This document shows, piece by piece, positions 11,490-23,200 of a DNA stretch of 64,000 nucleotides. The stretch's first letter is position 1; the number at the start of each line of letters is the position of its first letter. The notes below the pieces were generated by a model. It saw only the letters and a list, made by a program, of their open reading frames with translations. It made no database searches and was not told the DNA's origin. The DNA comes from Phascolomyces articulosus (lineage: Eukaryota; Mucoromycota; Mucoromycetes; Mucorales; Lichtheimiaceae). Where the stretch lies: contig JAIXMP010000002.1 in the NCBI GenBank assembly GCA_025677815.1, positions 1-64,000 on the forward strand, given 5' to 3'. A program made the translations under genes and the position numbers.

Positions 11490-12212
11490 ACAAACTACCA
11501 TGATCAACGATTAAGTGGCATAGATAAGAAAACATATAAATACTGTACTTATAAAACTGGAATATAATTATCTTTGTGGTATGGATAAGAAATGAGTAGA
11601 GTAATGACCAGTGAAAAGAGATAAGAGAAGTCTTATAAGAATCAATATAGGTTTATTATAATTGTCATGTCTATAAGATTGGATAGAATAAATAAGTAAA
11701 GTCTGTGCTACATCCAAAATAGGATGAGGTAAAAACAAGGATAAAGAATAAGATTAACGCCATGACCAGGTACATTGGAACAGATGTACCGAATAAGGCA
11801 TGTGAATAAAATAATAAGAATAAGGGATTTATAAACGCCCTGTGTCATGGACAGGCATAAGATAATAAGAACAGTTCCCATCATCAACAATATCTCTAAT
11901 ACAAATATGAACACAACAATAGTATATATAAAGAAATAATAAGAAATATATATCTCACTGAAAAGTATAAAAGGACCTCAATTTATTAGATAGTTGGATC
12001 ATTAATATTTTTATTAAATAAATATATATAACAGTCTCAACATATTCCTATCATCTTTATTTTTCTATTTTACTACCTTTTATATCTTTTACAATAATAA
12101 TAAAGATGATAATTATTTCTAGTTTTACAAGTACAGTATTTATATGTTTTCTTATCCATGCCACTTAATAGTTGATCATGGTAGTTTGTTATTATTAGAG
12201 TTTATTTGGAAT
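11490..12212. repeat. Inverted pair of LTR-like edges enclosing a solo LTR
   Basis: The block 11490-11578 (ACAAACTACCATGATCAAC, AAGTGGCATAGATAAG, AACATATAAATACTGTAC) recurs inverted at 12099-12212. Between the arms sits the family-A solo LTR at 11663-12093. Both arms contain the 13-mer AAACATATAAATA (11530-11542 and, inverted, 12137-12149). Confidence 0.5.
11663..12093 (+). mobile_element. Solo LTR, family A, copy 1 (431 bp, 5-bp target duplication)
   Basis: Starts TGTCATGTC and ends CTTTTACA (canonical TG...CA). It is flanked by identical ATAAT at 11658-11662 and 12094-12098. A 432-bp sister copy lies at 14617-15048. By eye the copies differ at 23 positions plus one indel: 19 transitions and 4 transversions. 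No internal retrotransposon genes adjoin it, so it is the product of LTR-LTR recombination. Confidence 0.8.
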
Positions 12213-12280
12213 GTCGATATGATACAAGTATTCATAGAGAGAATGTTAAAGTATATTATTTATAAAGATACATTAGTAAG

Positions 12281-13815
12281 AATATTAGGTATTGAGGTGA
12301 AATGACAATAAGACGAATGAAAAAAAAATAAAATGTGTGAAAAGTGGGACTAAAAGAATATAGTTGAGAATCTTTTATTATTTAAAAATGTTGGTCTTTA
12401 TATATGGTTCTATTATCTACGGAGATGATGTCCAGTTAATTATGATTAATAATCTATGTTCAATGAGCTGAGATGAAGGATCTCTTACTTCTTAAATTAC
12501 ATATGATCATATGTGTATATTTAGTTGAGTTATAGACTGGTACACCGATCTTCTCTGATGTCTACACTTCTTTACTGTTTATTTCTTTATATAGTATTCT
12601 TACACCATGTTTATTAGTAATAAGAATTTAACTTGGTGTAGTGTGTTAATGGTCATATCATATATATGAGAATGATGTTTAACTGATGAATGAATGGACA
12701 TAATAGAACCATTGTTGTGGTTCATCATAGGTATGACGATGAGTATCATGTAAAATAAGAATATGGTGTCATATTATATTCTTCTTTGTAAGATAAAGAA
12801 CGTGATGACTTTGGAATGTAAAATAGGGAGCAACTAATCATTAGTGATTTTAGTATTATTTATGAATGAGTGAATCTATCATGTATTAGTGTGGTTTACT
12901 ACAACATGTTTATATGAGTCTATTGTAACCTTTAGGTCTGTACTTATTAAAAGTGTGTATAGAGATAGGTTATGATAGGTTTCGGTTATGATTTAGTGAG
13001 CACCAACAATAATATCGTTTATTGTGAACGGTAGTTTGAGATGATTATTTATAAGGAGAAAGGTTTTAGATAATATTTGATGTTATAATGCTTTTATATG
13101 TAAGCAGATCAGGTTCAGGGATATTATGAAAACGTTATGTCTTAATATAATCAAGAATATAAAGTAGAATCGATGTCTTGGATCAATTCAATAGAGTAAT
13201 AATAACAATTTTGTTATTTATGTTATGATAAGACTCTTAGTTTATAAGTCTGAAATGAATAATATGAAATTAAAACAAGCCAATTGTGTGGGCGTTGAGT
13301 GACCAAAATATAATTCAAATTAAAGATAATTGTAAGGTAAATATAAGGTAAAGATTTATTAAATCAAAAGTTGAAGGGTATTTATATGTTTTTGAAATAG
13401 TTGCGCAGTAACTGTTATTGATTTGACAGATCAATTGATCTTGTAACCGCAGTTACTAAAAGATGTTGCGCAGTATAAGATAATATGAATATGTATAATA
13501 ATAAGAATGTGTGATAATACTAAATAGGGGAATAACAAATAATTGGATGATCCACATGATATGGATCTACAAAATGGTAATATGAGGGATAAGAGAGAAT
13601 GGTGAATATGTGGGGAAATAATAATAGAGGAAATAATAAGATATTTGGTGAAGTGGAATTTTAGTTACACTATAGAGATCAGGGTTGATATTTGTTATTG
13701 TTAATTTATACCTTCTACTAAGAGGGCATTTATTCATTTCTTATTCTCTTATTGTTGAACATTATACCTTATTTGGTACACCATTCTGATTCACACCATT
13801 TCATAACAGTGGCGT
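12281..13815 (+). repeat. Dispersed element D, right copy, split by a solo LTR
   Basis: Direct-orientation homologue of 6841-7586. The first part (12281-12923) and last part (13674-13815) match the left copy, and a 746-bp LTR (12924-13669) separates them. Removing the LTR and one CTAT copy restores the same spacing as the left copy. Element identity is unknown; no ORF is preserved. Confidence 0.6.
12924..13669 (-). mobile_element. Solo LTR, family Y (746 bp, 4-bp target duplication)
   Basis: Ends are TGTAAC and GTTACA, a perfect 6-bp terminal inversion of TG...CA type. Identical CTAT flanks lie at 12920-12923 and 13670-13673. Orientation is taken from the TATA-like AAACATATAAATA, which reads on the minus strand (13379-13391). 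A second, damaged copy in the opposite orientation starts at 7587. Confidence 0.75.
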
Positions 13816-13927
13816 TATTCTATTTTATTTATTATTTATTCTTTTCTTCCTCATTCAAATTTAGATACATCTATTCAGCGTATTCTCCTACAGACACAAC
13901 ACATATATAGAAGTACATTTTTTATTT

Positions 13928-13936
13928 ATAAAATAT
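13928..13936 (+). repeat. Left 9-bp target-site duplication of the MULE
   Basis: ATAAAATAT directly before the element; the right copy at 17855-17863 reads ATAAAATAC (8/9). Nine base pairs is the length typical of Mutator-like elements. Confidence 0.75.
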
Positions 13937-14085
13937 GGGTGTCATGAAAAAAGGTGCACATTCAAAAAGGTGCACCATTTTCTGTGACGGTGATTTTGAT
14001 ACATTGGCACTCGAAAAAAAAGAAATTTAAAAAAAAAGGTGCACCTTTTTTTTTCTTTGCTTCTTCCTTAAGTAAAAAATATGAT

Positions 14086-17000
14086 ATGTCGAAGTACATC
14101 ACTTTTTTCAAGAGAAAGTTTATAAAAGAACCTTATATAGAAGAAGCTGCTGCCGAGTATGATGAAAAAACTAATAAGTATGTATAAGATCACATTTACC
14201 TTTACACCCTAATAAATTGACTTTATCCTAATTACCCACAGATACAAGAAATTTACATTGGATATTGGGTGGTCTATATGCAAAGTCAATGGACCTCGAA
14301 AATTAAAATATAATGTCCACTGGTATACCAAAAAATGCAATGGATTTATACAATGCACCGAGAAAAACTGCAGATTTTTTGCTAAGCAACTTTGCCCACA
14401 ACATGATCTGGAACAAATCAAAAGACAATGTACAATTATTGGATGCATGAATTGTGGTGGTGATCTCGAACATGTTAATACTTGTGCAGTAGTGGCACAT
14501 TATTGTTTTAGGGATATGAAATGTACAGTAGAGCAAATTGGTACACATACTCATGCTCAATATTTATTAAAGCATTTGTCTGAAGAGGAAAAGTTTATGT
14601 TGGCAGAACGACTGCGTGTCGTGTCCATAAGATCGGATAGAATAAATAAGTAAAGTCTGTGCCACATCCAAAATAGGATGAGGTAAAAACAAGGATAAAG
14701 AATAAGATTAACGCCATGACCAGGTACATCGGAACAGATGTACCGAATAAGGCATGCGAATAAAATAATAAGAATAAGGGATCCATAAACGCCTTGTGTC
14801 ATGGACAGGCGTAAGATAATAGGAACAGTTCCCATCATCGACAATATCTCTAATACAAATATGAACACAACAATAGTATATGTAAAGAAATAATAAGAAA
14901 TATATATCTCACTGAAAAGTATAAAAGGACATCAATTTATCAGATAGTTGGAGCATCACTATTTTTATTAAATAAATCTATATAACAGTCTCAACGTATT
15001 CCTATCATCTTTACTTTTCTATTTTTACTACCTTTTATATTTTTCACATTGCGCTCCAATCTGACAATAACACCTAAAGCAGCCATACGAGGGAACAACT
15101 GGTGAACTGGTGAAGTTGTTGATTCAACTGTTACCATCAATCCAATTTTAGCAACAAGAGATAGAGCTGAATACGAATTGAAGAAGATTCATGAGGAAAT
15201 AGATATTCCAAGAAGAGGGGAGTTCCTTGGTGAATTTGGCAAGATCATGAACACCTACCCTGATTATTTCCTTTATGCTTAAGTTGTACCAACCTCATTT
15301 CTCATGATATATCGATCCCTAATTATCAATGGATATTGTCGGTTCCAGGATTTTCCTGCTGTTACTGATGTCACTTACAAGGCTGTAGAAAAGGGTTATT
15401 ATATTTGTACAACTATCATCTATGTTCCTGAACTGAAAAGACATACTATCATCTTTCAAGCTGTTTTGGGTGGTCTGAAAGAAGAATATTTCTCCCAATA
15501 TTTCTTTATATTCTTTGTTGACCACAAAGTTAGGTTCGACTGTTCCAACTCTTTTCTCGGGATGATGTTGGATTTCTCGATGGCTCAAAGTAACAGATTT
15601 CAGGAGGCTTACAAGTGATATATAGGGAAGGATGATGGGATTCGATATGTGAAAGGATGTTATATGCATTGGATGCAATCTGTTCAGCAGATCAGCAGCA
15701 ACCATAATATCATAAAGCTAGAAGAGAGTGCTCAATTCCAAAAATTGGTATATATTATTTGGATGACCAAAGACACTGACAAATTTTGCCATTCTTATAA
15801 AGAGTTGGTAACCTGTTACAAATACACTTACAAGTAGATCAAGTAGTGGCTTCAACCTACAATAAGTAGCATGATTTTCCAACATTGTTCTACCATGGAT
15901 GACACCCTTCGTAGACATCCTTATTGAACAACAAATGCTGTGGAATCATTTCATTGTGACCTATACCAAGATATAGTTCATCGCTTGCCTCTTTCCTTAG
16001 CCCTTCCACAACTGCTGAACTACATTCAATCTGATGTATGTATTCTTGCCAACTATAAAGAACATGCTGTGCCGCCAGTGTACAACAGAGCACCACGACC
16101 TAAGAAAAAGAAATCATCAATCAAAAAGGAAGTCAATGACGGACGTCCCCTAGATGTTACCAAGGAGCTTGTTGATGAAAATATCATATTAAATCTTTCC
16201 TATTTTGATGTTCAACAAACTCAAGAATGTACACTGAGTCAAGGAAAGAAGGTAGGTCACTAAAGATCTGTTATTTCTACCAAAAAACTTCCAGACGAAA
16301 TAGTGACCACATCAAGCCATGATTCGATTGGCATTGCTGATGAATGAACGATCCATCTCCTTGACATAAAAATTGAACCGTTTGACCTTGATGAACTTGA
16401 AAGTATGACAAAGGAGGTGGAAACTGGTACTGAAGAGATTATGCAGCGTATAATGGGTATGGATCTGAAGAAAGTTGATCAAGAGAAGCACAAGGAGGAA
16501 AAGAAGAACAATAAAATGTCTGAGAATACACCTGATACGATGACAAAAAAGAGTGATAGAAAAAACAAAAAACGAAAGCAACATTATGACACTGAAGAGC
16601 TTTGGCCAAGTAGCAAAAAAAGTAATCGAAGAGAAACAAGGTATTTGAAATAAGTTTATAAAACTAAAACAAAAATTATGACTAATATGACTAATGTAAT
16701 TCAACAGCTTTGTTCACCAAGATATCCCACCTGATTGCTCAACTGGGTTGAAACAAATCAAAGCCGATGGGTATTGCAGTTTTCGCGCTCTTGCTTTGCA
16801 GCTCTATGGTGATCAAGACCAATATCAAAAGGTCAAACAAACCATGCTGAATTATCTATTTGCAAATTACGAATTTTATCTAGATATTCTGGCCAAAGGT
16901 AATGATGTTATATTGAAAAATATAGTATGTCAGTTAGAATTTAGTATTATACCAGAAACAATACATACCACTACATGTAGCTCATATTATTGGTTTAATG

Positions 17001-17368
17001 GAGCGATGGACACCCAAATCGCTGCTGATGCATATACTACACCAATCGCAGTATTTGATGAACGTCCATCATGGAAATCATTTTTATACTTGCCATTTAC
17101 CATTCCATCAGACACTAACAGACAGCCTCAGCTAATTAATATGTTCCTTCATTTAAACCATTTTAGTGTGGTTGATCTGATTCCATCTAGAGCATGACAT
17201 ATGGTATGGCCAGCAGTTAAACCATATCACGAAGTAGGATGGGGTATTCTTGGCCTTAATGTCGAATACAATGCCACATGGAAGTACATTTATAGAAAGC
17301 GTCTTACTCAAGAAGAAAAACAATTCTTAGAAATAAGTGATACAGTTGACATACTTGACTTGATATAG
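14086..17368 (+). pseudogene. MULE transposase fused to OTU-like peptidase, disrupted
   Basis: Start ATG 14086. Intron 1 is 14178-14241 (donor GTATGT), after which the frame runs through a Cys-rich zinc-binding region (TEKNCRFFAKQLCPQHD, CMNCGGD) to 14616. The solo LTR interrupts it there. Transposase-like sequence resumes at 15049 with stops at, for example, about 15118, 15280, 15617 and 15836. Recognisable pieces include FPAVTDVTYKAVEKGYYI (first DDE region) and TNAVESFHCDLY, a pattern common in MULE transposases. The frame 16405-16640 is joined by an intron (16641-16707) to the OTU domain: IKADGYCSFRALALQLYG holds the catalytic Asp/Cys and LNHFSVVDL the His. A TGA at 17195 is in frame, and the coding pattern continues to 17368. 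The protein was probably nuclear; the OTU role is unknown. Confidence 0.75.
14617..15048 (+). mobile_element. Solo LTR, family A, copy 2, inserted in the MULE transposase
   Basis: 432 bp, starts TGTCGTGTCC and ends TTTTTCACA. It is flanked by CTGCG (14612-14616) and TTGCG (15049-15053), a 4/5 target duplication. Transposase coding sequence lies on both sides, so the LTR came after the MULE. It is the GC-richer copy: ten CpG sites against three in the sister at 11663-12093. Confidence 0.8.
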
Positions 17369-17854
17369 ACAAAAATATAATAAAATGATGTGAACTAAAG
17401 TGCAATTAATAGGTCTTTACACTTCATAGAATTAATAATAATTCTAAACTACAGCAAGTCTTTATATTTTTATACATTCTTTATTTTTATAATACATACA
17501 TTATATGGCTATATAGCTGCTAATTAATATACAATCATTGATGATAATTAAACGGGTGATCTTGTGTATATTAATACTGTGGGCAATATACCCAGTAGTA
17601 TCATACTGACTTATTGGTGTATATATTTATTATTGTTGTTAAATTTTTCTTGCATACACATGTGTTACTGTTTGATATATGGAATGTAACAGCTCGGCAG
17701 GATATTTTGAAATTATTCAAATGTACCTTTTTTTTTATATGCAAAAGGTGCACCTTTTTTTCGAATTTCTTTTTTCAAGTGCCGATGTATATCAAAATCG
17801 CCGTCACAAAAAAAGGTGCACCTTTTTGAATGTGCACCTTTTTTCATGTTTCCC

Positions 17855-17863
17855 ATAAAATAC
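17855..17863 (+). repeat. Right 9-bp target-site duplication of the MULE
   Basis: ATAAAATAC, 8/9 match to the left copy at 13928-13936. Confidence 0.75.
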
Positions 17864-19129
17864 ATTTTTTCTAATGCTAAAAAAGAACACTACATAATGA
17901 ACTATCTATCTATTATTACAACTACTGCTACTACTACTTTAACTTGTTATGAAACTAAAAAAAAACAGCTCATAAAAAATAACAGAACACTACTAAGTAT
18001 GATAATTACGGTACAAAATGATATCAATAGCATAATGTTAAAAAATATGAAATGAATCTTACCATTATACTTCTGTTTTAGTCTGTAATTGATTATTATA
18101 AAAAAAAATTAGCATATATGTATATTAAATTATACATCAATGTGTCATTGTTGAGATGAGGAAAATACAAATATACCATACATAATACCACTTTGATTCT
18201 TGCATTCAATACTACAAGAAAATAATCAAATTTAGAATCAATACAGAGTTTAAAAGCTCATAAAAATATCATACCAAATATACACACAAAAAACACTTAC
18301 TACATAGCCACTAAACATTGAAAGAAAGAATTGTGTGCAAATGACAACCAATCAAAATAAATACGATAAATCTAATACATAACCTAATAGGAAATATGTA
18401 TATAAGCAATTGTGTTGTTATTATTTAAATCAATTCCCATCCCTTTTAATTGTATAGTTATCTTTCCACAAAACATATAACGGACAGCAAGAATTGATTC
18501 TTGTACATTCTTTAAAATAATAGTAATTGTAGATATGTAGAAATGATACAATGTTAATAAAAAATAGGTGAATCCATGGGATACCAGTAGATAAAAAACC
18601 AGATTATACCTATGCTTCAGCATGCACCATCAGCAATATAAACAATAGTTAGTCATCTGTTTGAAAACCCAAAAGCAAATTATTGGATATTCATAGTTTC
18701 AGAGTTTTAAAGCATGTCAAAAAGTGATAAGCAAGCAATCTTTCTCACTATGAAAAAAAATACATGTGTCATGACAAAAGGGACACGTCAATCGATTCCA
18801 TAACGATGGGCACAGTAAACAGCGGAATAATGACCAGAGAAGATATGGTAACTTATTACAACTTTTTTTCCCCATCAGTAACGTGTTCAAGAAAGGGTAA
18901 AGAGACACGTAATCAAGTAAAAAAAATCAATTGTGCCTATGTTAAAGCATGAATAAAGATGCGTGGGCTTGGTTCCTATAGAAGAGAATGATAATAATAC
19001 TAAGAATAAATTGGAGGAAGAAAGGAGTGAAAAAGCTTGGTCCTAGAAAGAGAAGAAAAAAAAATTCTAAATTTGGATGAAGGTATTTCATATCAAAATT
19101 GAGCGCGCTCAAACACAAAATTTGAGCAG
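17864..19129. other. Gene-free AT-rich DNA right of the MULE
   Basis: No supported gene. Short open frames here lack recognisable motifs, plausible starts and flanking splice signals. A small inverted motif around AAATTTGAGC lies at about 19100-19160. Confidence 0.5.
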
Positions 19130-19500
19130 CTCAATTACACTCAAATCCAAAAGTTTGAGCAACCCTGATTTTGCTTAAACACCGATTTATGTGCAGTGAT
19201 TTGTTGTAGCAGAATTTATCTGTGCTACCTCTTTCCTTTTTGGATACTTCTTGTATGATTGTTTTATTTCTAAAAACAATCTTCTTTAATAATTCTTCCA
19301 TACACTTCTTGCTTAGCACATTATTACATCATAACCATTATCATCATTATTGCCAAGAAGCAAAGTATTACTAGTGACAGTATTATTATTATCCACCATA
19401 GTCAGAAAACATATAAATATCCCCTCATAATTAAACAATAAAACATCATCTTTTACGTTCTCTTTAAATCTCTAACTATTTTTATTATTTCTATTGGCTA
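19130..19500 (+). repeat. Dispersed repeat C, copy 2 (LTR-like)
   Basis: Same block order as 10126-10560, including CATATAAATATCCCC and AAACATCATCTTTTACGTTC. AAACATATAAATA occurs at 19407-19419. Borders uncertain. Confidence 0.45.
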
Positions 19501-22100
19501 CGGTCTTATCCGCCAAAAATAATTATGACACATTGTCGTTTCTGTCTTTGCGTTGTCTGGAGGCAACTCCAAGCCAGGAGTACGAATACTTCGTTACAAC
19601 ATTCAACATATATAAAAGGACAAGAAAAGTGATACACCAGGTCAAACGTTAAAGATTTATTATTACAAAAACATGGCCTTTATAATATAAGGCTATGCAG
19701 TAGCGCAGCAAGTGTAACATCTAATACTAAAAATATACTACAACATATGAAAAAGAAGTATATCTTCTGATGGAGGAGATAAAGTTGCATAACATCAATT
19801 TCGATATATTATTATCGCTTGTATAAAACTTCAAAGAACCCCTTTTATACTTCCGTTAAAAAGTAAGTGGCAACCCATATTATAATGATCGAAAACATTA
19901 TTATATAGAATCTTTTATTTTCACTACAAATATTTTGAGCTTACTCGAAAACATAAAATCTACTGCTACAATTATCCTAATAAACATAAATTTTGAACGA
20001 GTTTTTATATATTTCGAAATTCCTACTGTATATATGATATATGAACAATATTAAGTCTTAAAGTGACTTTTCATTGGTTCAAAAAAGAAATAGACCTTTG
20101 TATAGTTAGTTTTTTTAGCTTCCAGTATGAAGTAGTCCTGTGATTTATAAAACAACTACTTCATACTATTCAGTAGAAGTAACAAAGTGTGTATCATCAT
20201 TTCAATGCTTAATATACTCTACTCTATACCACATTTGAAAAGCCATTATTATAACAAGTTAACAAGCTATATAGTATTCATTAACGAAGCTTAGCTTAGC
20301 GTTATTTTATTTTAATAAAGAAATGTAATAGGTATCAAACCTAGAAAATCCACATATATAGATAATGATAAAAAAAAAGATTCTATAGGTATTGTCATTA
20401 ACACCTATAAACAACTTTGCATCTTGAAAAACAACGATTCAAAGAGTAAAAACGGTTATTAAAGACTGAAACAACATTCCCAGGTAATAAAAAAAACAGT
20501 AATGAGCAGAATTATATTTACATAGATATTACATTTGAAGCTGCTGTGGGTATGCAAGTCTATGATTTGCTTGTTCACCACGCGAAAACATAAAATATCA
20601 TAGTTTAATTATTACTGCTGCTTTTATTATCTTTTTTTAGAAAGGAAAGGAAGAATATCATCAGATTCAGGAAGAGGTATATAAATAATTTGAGTTTTAA
20701 AAATTGAATGGAATGTGCTGTTGTTTTTATATATTCAAAACCATTAAAATACGTTCAGTAATGTATGAGCTATATCAATTGGCATAAGTTTTACTTGAAA
20801 GTGTTCCTTCATATTTTTTCTACCATACTACTAAATAAAAAGTATGCAAGATTCTATCTTTCTTACAAAGAAATAGATGTGAGTGCATATAATATAGAGT
20901 ACTTATTAATAGTACATGACATCAGTGCACACGACCTACTATGCATTGATGCGTAGCACAATCTGAGCCATAATGCTGAAACGTAAAATATTTTAACACG
21001 TAGCGTTTTCTATCCAAAACTTATAAAATTTGTCCGATTCTTACACAACCATATAATAATAGGTCTCTTTCTTCCCAGTATTTCGTTTTACTTTCTCAGT
21101 ATTCTATATATACACAAAGTTATGGAGTTTTGAAACCCAAGGTGCCCCGCATTCATTTCTACTGAATACTACAAATATTTTAATTATATAATACTAAACT
21201 GATAGCTATAGGCTATCAGACCTTTATCACTATGTTATTGTCCTACCTACTAAATGATTTTTCTTTCATAATATACAGCAACTATTGATACACCACTATT
21301 TAGCTTTTCTGATTTATGAGTATTTTCAATGATAATAAACAACACTTGGGAACCTCTATTTTTAAATCCTATTATGTGATATATAATTTCTACCAAAGAG
21401 AAAAAAGAAAGTTGCATATTAAAATAATCGCTTAAAGAAAAAAACCAACAGTTGGTCGTTTTAACTTGCTCCTCTTAATATAATAACATATCATTCGATA
21501 TTTACGTTTTTTTTCCTGTTTGTAAAACTCATAAGTATTATATTCTACAAATCCTATTAATGGTTATATCAATAATTAGAAAATAAATTATGAAGATGAT
21601 CAGCAAATATATTTGGTATAAGAAACCAGTAGATCAACCAATAATCAGCGGCCACAATATATAATCTAAAGCGCAGAATATTCACATATAACAGCGGCAG
21701 AAGCTTATTCGGAACAAATTTGAAAAAAACATACCCTTGGTTAAGCTCGTCAGAAATAGTATTTTTAGTGAATAAAAAAACATACATGCCCAGGATAGTG
21801 TTATGCATAATAACAGCCAAATTGAGGTTATCAAACAAACATAATAATTTGCGTTTTATTATTGTTGTATAAATGTTTGTACAGCAGCGTATGAATATTT
21901 TTGGCATTCAGCACTATAAAAAGGCTTCAACTGGATGTAGATCTGGTGATGTGATCATGTAATGTTCTTATTTTGATAAGTTGGATTTATGTAACATATA
22001 GTGGCATCATTATTACATGATAAAATACGTTATCAAGCCTTTCGTTAAGAGTTATCTAGATACTGATAATAAAATAAAATAAAAAAAGCATCACGTAAAA
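19501..22100. other. Gene-free AT-rich DNA
   Basis: No convincing gene. A 112-codon hydrophobic frame on the minus strand (21569-21907) has no recognisable domain. A perfect 13-bp inverted repeat with an 18-nt loop lies at 20124-20167 (AGTATGAAGTAGT / ACTACTTCATACT). Confidence 0.5.
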
Positions 22101-23200
22101 AAACTTTCTTGCGCGGTTAATAACAGCCCCCTTTTTTCCCAATGTATCATATTTAAAGATGAGGCTAAGCAACAAAAAAAATGATAAAAATAGTATTACA
22201 AAGTAGTATTTTAGCATTTTTTTGTTATTTATATAATATCAACATCATATATAAATTAAATAGAGTTTTGTGGTACACCAGCAAGCAGCCAAGATATAAC
22301 AATCGTTTCCAAATGCCGATGAAGAAGTGTTCTTTTATGATTATGGATGGAAAAAAAACTTGGTTTCCTTTCAAAAATCTATATTATATTATCGTTTCAT
22401 ACTGCAATGACTAGAATGGTTGTTGAAGTTATAAGAGGATAGTATCCCATTAGCTATTAATTACCACCAGTAGTGGTCAACTGTTCTCTTTAAGTACTAT
22501 TATTACGTTGGATCAGGCACCTGAGAAACTATGAGGGTGAATTAAAACTCGGGGCAAAATTAGACTTTTGACAGCAAATCAGAACTCCCCGACTCAGAAT
22601 TTTCTCGTATTTATCGAATGACCAAGAACAAGAAGAACCCCGTTATTATAGTTACCACTTGTTACACATAGTAACTGGTACAGAATAATGTGATTTTTCA
22701 TATTTTGTATGAAGATTGTCAAATTTAAGAAAAAGATGTGTAACTACGTATACTCCGCTACTCCCACATTAACTCATGTTTGCATCTGTGTTATGTTGAG
22801 CTTACACGCAATTACATATTTAAGATGATTGTAGAAATCTACAAGTAAAACATATACGTTTGATGAATTATAGAAGATAAAAAAGTAAAAAAAAAAAACC
22901 AGAAAAGAAAAGATTATTTTTTTACAATGACCAGTAGTACCAATCATGTTAAGTTCGATAATGAAAACTATGGAGCATGTACCCACAGTTTTGGTCTGAT
23001 GTGTGTAACCCTTATTATTAGACTTTGATAGTCATTATTTGGCACTTTAGAAATATTGACTTTTCTTTTATATACACTTCTTTCTCATATAAATAAATAG
23101 TAGAATTCAAATTGCTTAGCAAAAAATTCTATCAAATCAGTGCTTCTTTATCCATTCATTTTTTTTACAAATATTGCATCAATCGGCATTGTCGTCTATA
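22100..23200 (+). repeat. Upstream region of kelch gene 1, duplicated at about 26000-27050
   Basis: Shares ordered short blocks with the upstream DNA of the second kelch gene: TTYTGTGGTACAYCA (22268 and 26131), CTCCCNGACTCAG (22587 and 26438), GTATACTCCGCTCC-like (22748 and 26609), and TATATA-rich promoter DNA near the start codon. Divergence is much higher than in the coding exons. This indicates that the tandem duplication took promoter and gene together. Confidence 0.6.

Larger units (their letters stand above)
13937..17854 (+). mobile_element. Mutator-like DNA transposon (MULE), 3918 bp, with OTU domain; inactivated
   Basis: Terminal inverted repeats of about 111 bp (13937-14047 and 17744-17854) begin GGG and share CATGAAAAAAGGTGCAC, AAAAAGGTGCACC, TGTGACGG and a third AAAGGTGCACCTTTT. 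A 9-bp target duplication (8/9) flanks the element. The interior encodes a MULE-type transposase relic followed by an OTU-like cysteine protease domain in the same gene. A solo LTR (14617-15048) has landed in the transposase. Several in-frame stops make the element non-autonomous. The GGTGCAC motif occurs three times in the left TIR (13953, 13969, 14038), which may be transposase-binding sites (inference). Confidence 0.85.

Noticed and set aside
14209..14868. Minus-strand frames within the MULE and its solo LTR
   Set aside because: They cross the transposon-LTR border and lack motifs; the plus-strand frame carries the zinc-binding pattern.
21569..21907. 112-codon minus-strand frame rich in Ile, Leu and Phe
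   Set aside because: No recognisable motif, no promoter or splice context, and lies in AT-rich DNA where hydrophobic frames arise by chance.
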